This document shows positions 1 through 6,097 of a stretch of 10,372 bases of DNA, one piece after another. The notes beneath the pieces are model-generated. The model saw only the letters and a list, made by a program, of their open reading frames with translations, was not told the origin of the DNA and searched no databases. Source of the stretch: Actinomycetes bacterium. Lineage in GTDB: Bacteria > Actinomycetota > Acidimicrobiia > Acidimicrobiales > RAAP-2. Where the stretch lies: the NCBI GenBank assembly GCA_021826655.1, contig JAKAZC010000070.1, positions 1 to 10,372 of the forward strand. The letters are read 5' to 3'. Both the position numbers and the translations under genes were made by a program. Numbering within the stretch: the stretch's first letter is position 1; every line of letters starts with the position of its first letter.

Positions 1-49
1 CGCGTGGATGCTCGAAGAGTTGCAGGGACAGGAACCCCGCACCGCCTGA
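1..49 (+). CDS. C-terminal end of an unidentified protein (partial)
   Basis: An open frame enters from the left edge (first whole codon at base 2) and ends at TGA 47-49, giving AWMLEELQGQEPRTA. The stop lies three bases from the stop of the convergent minus-strand gene, which is normal packing in a dense genome and is the main reason to believe it. Fifteen residues are too few to name a family, and a chance open frame cannot be excluded. Confidence 0.4.
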   Translation, partial: AWMLEELQGQEPRTA

Positions 50-52
50 CCC

Positions 53-820
53 TCAGTTGAGGATGTTGACCGCCCGCGAGATGACGAGGGCGACGGTCAG
101 GAGCGAGGCCAACGACTGCAGCATCATCAAGAGCTTCGACCACGGCGTGAGCGGCATCGTGTCGGTCGGGCTGAAGGCAGTCGCGTTGGTGAACGACGTG
201 TAGAGGTAGTCGATGAACTGCGGGGCCCACCCCGGCGACACACCCGGGACCGACATCTGGGGGAAGAGGAAGTCGGGACGGCGGTGTGTGGGTTGGAGCC
301 GGGCCACGACGCCTCCCCGGTCGAGCTCCCAGTACCAGAGCCCGAAGACGATCACGTTGGTGAGCCAGATGGGCACCGATGCGAACACCAGCGTACGACC
401 GCCGGCGGTCGAATGGGCCAGGAGCGCCCGGATCAGCTCGGCCAACGCCGCCAGGTTGGCCACCGTGATGACCGCGATCATGGCGAGTGAGAGCCAGCGC
501 AGGGCCGACTCCTCGCGCCCGAGTCGGTGGGGGTTGGCCACGAGGAGGGCGACGAGCAGGACGCCCTCGAGGACCGGGATCAGCCAACGTGGCCCGAGTC
601 CCTGGATCACCCGTTCGGGGAGGATGACCTGGAGGACGATGGCGACGACGATGGCAACCGCCGCCGGCCAACGCGGTTCGCTGGCGGAGGGCACCCCCCA
701 CGCCACGGCATCGTCGCGCTCGTGGCCCCGCGACCCGGTCGACCACCAGTCCGGCGTGTCCGGTGACCCGGTCGGCAGGGAGTCGCCGTCACCGGGGGTC
801 ACGGGCGGGAGCTCGCTCAT
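53..820 (-). CDS. Polytopic membrane protein with a pore-like segment
   Basis: A 255-residue predicted integral membrane protein. A polar, Pro/Asp-rich N-terminus (about 1-50) is followed by hydrophobic helices near residues 51-70, 78-96, 107-134, 142-165 and 230-252. Between the last two lies a shorter stretch with FTNATAFSPTDTMPLT (about 210-225), resembling the pore loop plus inner helix of two-helix ion channels and a recurrent actinobacterial hypothetical membrane family. The canonical TVGYG potassium filter is absent, so channel activity and ion are not established. ATG at 820 is preferred over the adjacent GTG at 823 because a TANNNT element (TACGGT, 834-829) sits 8 bases upstream, a spacing seen in leaderless actinobacterial mRNAs. 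The gene converges with the partial gene at the left edge and lies 94 bases downstream of the enoyl reductase-like gene on the same strand. Confidence 0.8.
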   Translation of the reverse strand: MSELPPVTPGDGDSLPTGSPDTPDWWSTGSRGHERDDAVAWGVPSASEPRWPAAVAIVVAIVLQVILPERVIQGLGPRWLIPVLEGVLLVALLVANPHRLGREESALRWLSLAMIAVITVANLAALAELIRALLAHSTAGGRTLVFASVPIWLTNVIVFGLWYWELDRGGVVARLQPTHRRPDFLFPQMSVPGVSPGWAPQFIDYLYTSFTNATAFSPTDTMPLTPWSKLLMMLQSLASLLTVALVISRAVNILN

Positions 821-828
821 CACCGATC

Positions 829-834
829 ACCGTA
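829..834 (-). promoter_or_regulatory. Possible leaderless -10 element for the membrane protein gene
   Basis: Minus-strand TACGGT fits the TANNNT pattern and ends 8 bases before ATG 820. No convincing -35 is visible. The match is short and could be chance. Confidence 0.25.
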
Positions 835-893
835 GTCAACCGCACCCCAGGGGCGGCCGATGTGGCTCCACCTGCCCGGACGCCCCGGAGGGT

Positions 894-909
894 CCACCTG
901 CCCCGGTGG
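894..909 (-). terminator. Weak hairpin after the enoyl reductase-like gene
   Basis: CCACC (894-898) pairs with GGTGG (905-909) around a six-base loop, starting 8 bases past the stop at 918. There is no T-tract, so termination is only possible. An 11-base direct repeat TCCACCTGCCC (867-877 and 893-903) occupies the same spacer. Confidence 0.2.
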
Positions 910-917
910 CTGCGGCA

Positions 918-2075
918 TCAGCCGACGACGGTGAAGGTGATCCCCGCCCCTTGGAGGCGGGCACGCAGCGCGGGGCCGAGCGCCGACGCGGTCGTCACCT
1001 GGCCGGCGGTCTCGGGAAGCATGTCGAGGGCGAGCGACAATGCCGCCTCCGCGATCATCGTCGAAGTCTCGGAGTAGCCGGGGTCGCCGCCGGCCACTTC
1101 GGTCACCACGCGCTTCCCACCTCCGTCACCGACGAACCGCACCACGAACCAGGCCGCATCGCGCTGGGCCGGCGTGGGGCCACTACCGGAGGGCCGCCTC
1201 CGTAGAACGGCCCGACGGGCGGTGCGGAACTGGGCGATCGCCATGAGGGCCCCGGCGCCACCGAGCATTCCGGCCAGGGCCGCAGGGTTGTCTCCGGCCC
1301 AGTTGTGCGAATAGCGGAAGTCCGGGCCGTAGCGCGGGAGCTGGCGGGCAGACTCGGCCACGATGAGTGGGTCGATCGTGGGCAACGGTGCCACCCACCA
1401 GCCGGTGTCGCTGTCGCGCCCCACCGTTCCGGTGATCACGCGGACCGAGCGGCCCTTCGGCTCGGGCTCGACCCGACGACGGATGTCCCGGGCTGCCCGA
1501 GCTTGGCGCATCCGACCCATGACCTCGAACGCGGATGCGGCGGTACCGCCCGAAAACGTGCCTCGCGTGCGGACAAAGCCGCGTACCGTCACCGGTACGT
1601 CCTCGGGCAGCAGCTCGACCGTGTACTGGGCGCCGAGGTCATGGGGCACGGAGTCGAAGCCGCAGGCGTGGATCAGACGGGCGCCGGTGGCCACCGCGCG
1701 GGCGTGGTGCCTCAGGTAGGTGAGGTCGGCGAATTCGGGCTCACCGGTGAGGTCCAGGTAGTCCGTACCGGTGTCCGCGCAGGCCGCCACCACCGGGTCG
1801 CCGTGGACGAGGTAGGGACCGACCGTGGTGATCAGCACCCGGGTGCGCTCGGTCATCCGGCGGAGGGCGACGGGGTCGGCTGCGTCCACGGTGATGAGCT
1901 GGTGGTCCCCGCCGGTGCGGTTCAGGACCGCGGCGAGCTTGACCGGGTCCCGACCCGCGAATCCGATGCGCGCCGACGATGGCGCCCGATCCGCCAGGTA
2001 GGCGGCGACGAGCCCGCCGGTGAAGCCGGTGGCTCCGAGGAGGACGATGTCGAGGTCCCGGGCTTCGGTCGCCAT
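918..2075 (-). CDS. Saccharopine dehydrogenase-like / trans-acting enoyl reductase family protein
   Basis: A 385-residue predicted NAD(P)-dependent oxidoreductase with an N-terminal Rossmann fold: GATGFTG at residues 14-20 is the dinucleotide-binding glycine motif. Further family-like blocks are TTVGPYLVHG (83-92), YLDLTGE (106-112), CGFDSVPHDLG (138-148) and GTFSGGTAAS (172-181). This matches the mycobacterial group that includes the trans-acting enoyl reductase of phthiocerol lipid synthesis (about 418 residues). Lipid or polyketide enoyl reduction is therefore a family-level guess; lysine metabolism is unlikely despite the domain name. The open frame extends to an ATG at 2165, but those 30 residues look unlike the family, and TAGAGT (TANNNT) lies 7 bases before ATG 2075, a leaderless signature that decides the start. 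The gene is divergent from the repeat-protein operon. Confidence 0.85.
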   Translation of the reverse strand: MATEARDLDIVLLGATGFTGGLVAAYLADRAPSSARIGFAGRDPVKLAAVLNRTGGDHQLITVDAADPVALRRMTERTRVLITTVGPYLVHGDPVVAACADTGTDYLDLTGEPEFADLTYLRHHARAVATGARLIHACGFDSVPHDLGAQYTVELLPEDVPVTVRGFVRTRGTFSGGTAASAFEVMGRMRQARAARDIRRRVEPEPKGRSVRVITGTVGRDSDTGWWVAPLPTIDPLIVAESARQLPRYGPDFRYSHNWAGDNPAALAGMLGGAGALMAIAQFRTARRAVLRRRPSGSGPTPAQRDAAWFVVRFVGDGGGKRVVTEVAGGDPGYSETSTMIAEAALSLALDMLPETAGQVTTASALGPALRARLQGAGITFTVVG

Positions 2076-2082
2076 ACGGGCG

Positions 2083-2088
2083 ACTCTA
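2083..2088 (-). promoter_or_regulatory. Leaderless-type -10 element of the enoyl reductase-like gene
   Basis: Minus-strand TAGAGT (bases 2088 to 2083) fits TANNNT and is followed by a 7-base spacer and ATG 2075, so transcription would start at or beside the start codon. No Shine-Dalgarno is visible before that ATG, which agrees with a leaderless message. Confidence 0.45.
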
Positions 2089-2163
2089 CCGAACGGGTCG
2101 AAGTGCGGAACCGACCGACTCCGTAGGTGTCCCCCGGATCGGGCCGGGCCGTCCGTGGACGAC

Positions 2164-2179
2164 ATGAGAGCTCTCTCAT
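2164..2179. promoter_or_regulatory. Operator-like inverted repeat in the divergent spacer
   Basis: ATGAGAG (2164-2170), two bases CT, then CTCTCAT (2173-2179): a perfect 7-base inverted repeat with a 2-base gap. It lies 88 bases from ATG 2075 and 91 bases from ATG 2271, almost the exact midpoint of the divergent spacer. This suits a dimeric repressor or activator shared by both genes. No regulator in the window can be assigned to it from sequence. Confidence 0.4.
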
Positions 2180-2198
2180 CTCCAGTTCATGGCCGCCT

Positions 2199-2204
2199 TA
2201 GGAT
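2199..2204 (+). promoter_or_regulatory. Candidate -10 for the repeat-protein operon
   Basis: TAGGAT matches four of six bases of TATAAT. A 17-base spacing places the -35 around 2176-2181, overlapping the right arm of the inverted repeat. No good -35 consensus is visible. The message would have a leader of about 60 bases and uses GAGGGG before ATG 2271 as ribosome binding site. Confidence 0.3.
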
Positions 2205-2270
2205 GCGTCGCCACACTCGGGGCCTCGTGGGCAGTCGAACGGATGCCCACACACAGAACGAGGGGTCCCC

Positions 2271-2909
2271 ATGGCCGGTTCCGCAAAGAAGATCGTGATC
2301 ACCGTGCTCGCTGCCGGTGGCGTCCTCGCCGGCGTGGCGACGGCGTCGGCGGCACCGCTGCACACCGCGGCGCACGTGGTGGTCCGCTCCACCGAGAAGC
2401 GCACGCTCCCTGGGCGGGCAGTGAGCATCAGGGGCCACGGGCGGGGGATCCCCGACTCGATCCCGACCCGGCGGCACGATCCATCCGTCTCCACCTCGCC
2501 CGTGCCCGTGGCGGTGGCTGCTCCGACCGGCAGCCTCGGGGGCACCGGGTCCACACCCGAGCCCACGACCGAGCCCACGACCGAGCCCACGACCGTGCCC
2601 ACGACCGAGCCCACGACCGTGCCCACGACCGTGCCCACGACCGAGCCCACGACCGAGCCCACGACCGAGCCCACGACCGAGCCCACGACCGTGCCGACGA
2701 CCGAGCCCACGACCGAGCCCACGACCGTGCCGACGACCGTCACCGGGGACGACTCGGGTGAGGCCTCGGGCAGGGAGCCAGCTGCCGGGGTCGGATCGGA
2801 GGACCCGAACGCGCCCACGGCGACGACGGTCCCGGGAGTCACGACCCCGTCGACTGATCCGATCCGGACCCTTCCCGCCGGCGAGGGGGGCAGCGGAGCA
2901 CATGGTTGA
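2271..2909 (+). CDS. Secreted Pro/Thr-rich repeat protein
   Basis: A 212-residue predicted exported protein. It begins with a typical Sec signal peptide: KK at 6-7, a hydrophobic core at about 8-22, and a probable cleavage after the ASA ending near residue 28. A basic, uncharacterised stretch (about 30-97) leads into 15 consecutive PTTE or PTTV tetrapeptides (98-157), then an acidic Gly/Ser/Thr-rich tail. There is no LPXTG motif, C-terminal helix or lipobox, so it is probably released or loosely wall-associated. Such Pro/Thr repeats usually form extended, often glycosylated wall-spanning linkers, but no folded domain accompanies this one. GAGGGG before ATG 2271 is a good ribosome binding site. 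The stop TGA (2907-2909) overlaps a TTG codon of the next frame. It is the first gene of the cluster leading to the kinase and regulator. No family is recognised. Confidence 0.75.
   Translation: MAGSAKKIVITVLAAGGVLAGVATASAAPLHTAAHVVVRSTEKRTLPGRAVSIRGHGRGIPDSIPTRRHDPSVSTSPVPVAVAAPTGSLGGTGSTPEPTTEPTTEPTTVPTTEPTTVPTTVPTTEPTTEPTTEPTTEPTTVPTTEPTTEPTTVPTTVTGDDSGEASGREPAAGVGSEDPNAPTATTVPGVTTPSTDPIRTLPAGEGGSGAHG
2562..2741 (+). repeat. 12-base coding minisatellite, 15 copies
   Basis: Fifteen in-frame copies of a 12-base unit, CCCACGACCGAG or CCCACGACCGTG, with rare CCG for CCC and a final GTC. The encoded order of the variable fourth residue is E E V E V V E E E E V E E V V. Near-identical codon choice across all copies indicates recent expansion or homogenisation. 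Because the unit is a multiple of three, copy-number change would alter linker length without breaking the frame. Confidence 0.95.
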
Positions 2910-2948
2910 CCCGTCCACGGTCCCGTTGGCGTGCGCCGGCGCCTCGGC

Positions 2949-3059
2949 ATGAGCCGCCCTTCGGTCGCGGCAGCCTCCACCATGGGTGGCGCCGGGACCG
3001 ACGGCCCGGGGGCGGAGAACGCCCGCAGCGATGCCCGGCTCGGCGGGCGTGGGTCGTGA
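2949..3059 (+). CDS. Possible small ORF, 36 residues, overlapping the next start
   Basis: ATG 2949 opens a 36-residue Gly/Ala/Ser/Arg-rich frame beginning MSRPSVAAASTMGGAG and ending at TGA 3057-3059. Its stop overlaps the GTG start at 3056 as GTGA, the same junction used twice more downstream, which is the chief support. Against it: no Shine-Dalgarno before the ATG, no recognisable domain or membrane segment, and unremarkable composition. It is in the same frame as the repeat protein, separated only by that gene's TGA, so it could also be a decayed extension of it. Confidence 0.25.
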   Translation: MSRPSVAAASTMGGAGTDGPGAENARSDARLGGRGS

Positions 3060-4053
3060 CGACGAGGACCGACCCGGTCGACGGCACGCACGGAGCCGTG
3101 CCCGATCTCGCCGAACTGCTCGCGGCCCGACGCGCCACCGACCCGCGGTTCGGTGCGATCGGCCCCGGAGTCGGCGCAGCGGCCCCTTCCGGCGGGGGAA
3201 TCGCACGCCGTCGGTCGGAGGAGTTGGCCCGCACGGCCCTGGCCCTGGCCCTGGTGCTGGTGATCGGCGCATCGGTGGGCTCCCGCCTCGGCCTCGGCTC
3301 CTACCTGGCGCTTGCGGCGTCGGTCGTCCTCGGACTCTGGCTCCGCCACCCGTGGCGCTGCCTTCTCGGCCGGCCCGGTGCGACGGCGCTCCTGTCGGCC
3401 CGTGCGACCCTCGGGGCCGGCGCCGTGACGCTGCGGTCGCCCACGTGGTCGCACCGACCCTCGGCCGCAGCGCGGGTACCGGTTGGACCGGGGCGTTCGT
3501 CCCCTGGGGGACGCGGAATCGTCCGACCGTCTGGGGGCTCGGCGCTTCGACCTGCTACGTGCTGCTGCTGGTGTCGGGAACGGCCGCACTGGTGGGAGCG
3601 ATCGGACGGCGGACCCCGTTCCCTCTCCAGGTCGGACGGGTGCTCGGCCTCTGTCTCGCCATGGCACACGGGATTCTGGCCGACAACGACGTCCATGCGC
3701 TCCGCTGGCTCTACGTGACCACCGGCGGCCTGCTTCTGGCACTCGAGGCCGCCCGACGGACCGGTGCCCGCGCCGGTCGCGCCGCCGAGACGACCCGCCC
3801 GTACGGACCGGTCCGGTCGGGCGGGTCCGTACGCCTGTCGGACGGCCTCACTCGATGGGTTCCGCCATCCGAGATCGACGAGAGCGAGGTCGCGGCCCGG
3901 TCGTGGACCAGTCGCCTCCCCGGAGGAAGCGGAGTTGACGACCGGAGTCGAATGCCCCCACCGGACGGCGGAGGCGGACGGCGACTCCATCGACCGGGCG
4001 GATGGTTGGTAGCGTCGGATCGGACGGCAGTCATGCCGGGCCGGTCGTCGTGA
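3056..4053 (+). CDS. Ferric reductase-like transmembrane protein, frameshifted as written
   Basis: Two adjoining open frames form one membrane protein of about 332 residues. From GTG 3056 the first frame gives a polar cytosolic-type N-terminus (1-57) and helices at about 58-77, 81-98 and 110-126. The homology then continues in the -1 frame from about 3433. Reading g3433 twice joins ...GAVTL to AVAHVVAP, followed by helices near 158-184, 194-210 and 216-231 and a hydrophilic C-tail. The pattern AHVV, a helix, MAHGILADND, LRWLYVTTG matches the ferric reductase-like transmembrane (cytochrome b-type) superfamily, which moves electrons across the membrane through haem. Only His130 and His205 occupy expected haem-ligand positions; their usual partners about 13 residues earlier are not His. 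GTG 3056 and the end at 4053 both sit in GTGA overlaps, supporting both ends. No slippery heptamer was seen, so an assembly error or a true mutation is likelier than programmed shifting. Confidence 0.65.
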
Positions 4054-4652
4054 CGCCGGTCGATCCGACGAAGGCGAGGTCGCGCCTGGTGCCGACGGAC
4101 AAGGCAGTGCGGAAGTGGACGACCCGGCGCCCCTGGTGGGTCGGGCCCGGGGTCGGTGCCGTGCTCGGGGCCCTCACCGTCGGTGTCGTCGCCCAGGGCT
4201 CACTGGCCGGCAGTCGTGTCGTGCTGCCGGCAGGGCCGAGTCTCTCCTCGTCGACGGTGGCCGTCACCCCGGCGCGGACGAATGCTCCGGCACCGAGGCC
4301 GACGGATGTGCCGACCCCCGACGGCACTGTCGTCGCGCCGGTCCGCCCGGTCGTGAGCCAGACGGATTCCGGTACCGGCTCCGGAGCGGTGGCGTCGGCC
4401 GGCGAGTCTTCCTCGACCGGGTCCGGGACATCGTCTTCCGGGGGGCTGCGCTCCGACGTGGCGAGCCCGCCGACCACCGAAGCATCGACCTCCGGATCGA
4501 CGGGGTCGTCGGGCAGTGCCGGAGGCTCGGCGGCCGGCTCCACGGGAGCGGGTGACGGAACCACCCCGACCACGGAGCCCACCACGCCGGCCACCTCGGT
4601 GCCGTCGACGACCTCCACCACCAGTCCCGCCTCCGAGTCCGGGGACCGGTGA
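4050..4652 (+). CDS. Membrane-anchored Ser/Thr/Gly-rich extracytoplasmic protein
   Basis: A 200-residue protein starting at GTG 4050, inside the GTGA that ends the preceding gene; an ATG at 4002 in the same frame would overlap that gene by 52 bases and is less likely. A basic N-terminus (KARSR, RKWTTRR, about 8-27) is followed by one hydrophobic segment (about 31-52), giving a type II anchor with the rest outside. Residues 76-103 are Pro/Val-rich and include DGTVVAPVRPVV. About 104-200 is low-complexity Ser/Thr/Gly/Ala ending in a TPTTEPTTP-like stretch that echoes the repeat protein upstream. Neighbouring ferric reductase-like genes elsewhere often accompany FMN-binding exported proteins, but no FMN-binding domain is visible here. 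Its stop overlaps the kinase start (GTGA at 4649). Function unknown; a periplasmic or wall-spanning partner of the membrane protein or kinase is the simplest guess. Confidence 0.7.
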   Translation: MTPVDPTKARSRLVPTDKAVRKWTTRRPWWVGPGVGAVLGALTVGVVAQGSLAGSRVVLPAGPSLSSSTVAVTPARTNAPAPRPTDVPTPDGTVVAPVRPVVSQTDSGTGSGAVASAGESSSTGSGTSSSGGLRSDVASPPTTEASTSGSTGSSGSAGGSAAGSTGAGDGTTPTTEPTTPATSVPSTTSTTSPASESGDR

Positions 4653-6097
4653 GCATGGCCGGCTCCGGGCCCGCCCGGCGCCGGCGGCTCGGCTCCGCCG
4701 GTCGTCTCGCGGCATTCCTGGCGATCCTCATGGCGGTGATCCTCTCGGTCACCGCCTATGAGACGGAGCGGGCGTTCGCCAACCAATCGATCGACTCGAC
4801 CACCCGGAGCCTGGTGTCCGAGGTGGACAGTTTCAGCCGCGCGACGGCCGCCACGACCCCGGCGTCGCTGCAACCGGCGACGGTGGCCTACCTCCAGGGT
4901 CGGGTGCTGGTCCAAGGGGAGTCGCTCATGATCGGGCTGCGTTCGGGCAACCGATTCGGCTCCGCTGGCTCGGCTCCGCTGCTCGCCAGCAGTGAAGTGC
5001 GGTCTCTCCTGGCCGGACCCCCCAGGACGACGACCTCGTACCGCATGACGCTCGCCGGCAATGACACGCTCCTTCTCGTCAGCCCGATCGACCAGAACGG
5101 AGTGACCGTCGGTACGCTCGTCGTGGCATCGGACCTGGCGCAGCTCCACGCCGACCAGCGGCGGGTGCTGGTGCTCGCCGCAGGGGAGGCCATGGTCGCA
5201 CTCGTGGCTGCGGTTGCCGGTGCCTACCTGCTGCTGCGCCGTCTGCTCCGCACGGTCGGGAGTATCACCGACGCGGCCGATTCCATCGAGAGCGGTGACC
5301 TGGACCGCAGGCTCGGCGACCAGGGGACCGACGACGAGGTCGGCAGGCTGGCCGCAACCTTCGACTCCATGCTCGACCGGCTGCAGGCGGCCATGGTGGT
5401 CCAACGCCGTCTTCTCTCCGACGTCTCCCACCAGTTGCGCACCCCTCTGACAGTGGCCCGGGGCCACCTCGAAGTTCTGGCCCGTCAGCCCCGTGCCGAG
5501 ATGCAGGAGGTCCGCGAGACGGTCGCCGTCGTGGTCGAGGAGCTCGACCACATGCGCGCCCTGGTCGAACGTCTGCTGCTGCTCGGACGTGCGCTCGAAC
5601 CTGACTTCCTCCAGATGGAGCACCTCGACCTGCGTACGTTCCTCTCCGACCTGTTCGACTCGGCCCGTGTGCTCGCTCCACGGCGATGGTCGCTCTCGCC
5701 GGTGCCGGACGTCGTGCTCGAGGTCGACGTGGCCAAACTCCGTGGCGCCCTGCTCAACCTGGTCGACAACGCGGTGGGTGCCACCGGGCCGAACGACGCC
5801 ATCGAGCTGCGGGCGACCCGCTCGAAGGTCGATGGCTCGCTCGTCCTGGCGGTGGACGACTCCGGTCCGGGGATCCCCGACCACCAGCTGGCGACCGTGT
5901 TGGAGCGGTTCGGACGGCTCGGCAGCGCTGACCGCGAGGGCAGCGGGCTCGGATTGGCGATCGTGACTGCCGTAGCGGAGGCCCACGGAGGGACGTTCGC
6001 GCTCGGGAGATCCGATCTGGGCGGGTGCCGGGCCGCCCTCAGGTTGCCGGGTTCGCGGGTGACCGTGGAGTCCGATCGTTCGCCGGTGGGGGTCTGA
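4649..6097 (+). CDS. Membrane sensor histidine kinase
   Basis: A 482-residue sensor kinase. Helix 1 (about 18-36) and helix 2 (about 172-197) bracket an extracytoplasmic sensor region of roughly 135 residues with no named domain seen. A HAMP linker (about 197-250) includes DEVGRLAATFDSMLDRL. The phosphoacceptor H-box SHQLRTPL has His261. The ATPase domain carries the N-box LLNLVDNAV (Asn374), G1 box DDSGPGIP (403-410), ERFGR and G2 box GSGLGLAIV (431-439). All catalytic motifs are intact. The start GTG 4649 overlaps the previous stop as GTGA; an ATG two codons later (4655) is the alternative. The response regulator follows with a one-base stop/start overlap. The kinase-then-regulator order is less common than the reverse. 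The signal is unknown; being coupled to a redox-type membrane protein, a redox or haem/iron cue is a guess. Confidence 0.95.
   Translation: MSMAGSGPARRRRLGSAGRLAAFLAILMAVILSVTAYETERAFANQSIDSTTRSLVSEVDSFSRATAATTPASLQPATVAYLQGRVLVQGESLMIGLRSGNRFGSAGSAPLLASSEVRSLLAGPPRTTTSYRMTLAGNDTLLLVSPIDQNGVTVGTLVVASDLAQLHADQRRVLVLAAGEAMVALVAAVAGAYLLLRRLLRTVGSITDAADSIESGDLDRRLGDQGTDDEVGRLAATFDSMLDRLQAAMVVQRRLLSDVSHQLRTPLTVARGHLEVLARQPRAEMQEVRETVAVVVEELDHMRALVERLLLLGRALEPDFLQMEHLDLRTFLSDLFDSARVLAPRRWSLSPVPDVVLEVDVAKLRGALLNLVDNAVGATGPNDAIELRATRSKVDGSLVLAVDDSGPGIPDHQLATVLERFGRLGSADREGSGLGLAIVTAVAEAHGGTFALGRSDLGGCRAALRLPGSRVTVESDRSPVGV

Noticed and set aside
1305..2126. Plus-strand 273-codon frame opposite the enoyl reductase-like gene
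   Set aside because: The minus strand carries the Rossmann motif and family blocks; the plus frame is a shadow.
2562..2741. CRISPR array
   Set aside because: The 12-base units are contiguous, without spacers, and lie in frame within a coding region.
3425..3440. Programmed -1 ribosomal frameshifting at the ferric reductase-like gene
   Set aside because: No X XXY YYZ slippery heptamer or obvious following pseudoknot was seen; a missing base explains the break more simply.
2198..3742. Minus-strand open frame of 514 codons containing a VVGS/VVGT repeat
   Set aside because: The repeat is the reverse complement of the PTT(E/V) minisatellite; the plus-strand reading has a signal peptide and ribosome binding site, and the minus one has neither.
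4031..5986. Minus-strand open frame of 651 codons opposite the Ser/Thr-rich gene and kinase
   Set aside because: It is antisense to a kinase with every catalytic motif; its His/Arg/Gly/Glu-rich product matches nothing, and long antisense frames are expected at this GC content.
6025..6096. Longer start for the response regulator inside the kinase gene
   Set aside because: The receiver domain begins at MHILIVEDD (6097); the extra residues are the kinase C-terminus read in another frame.
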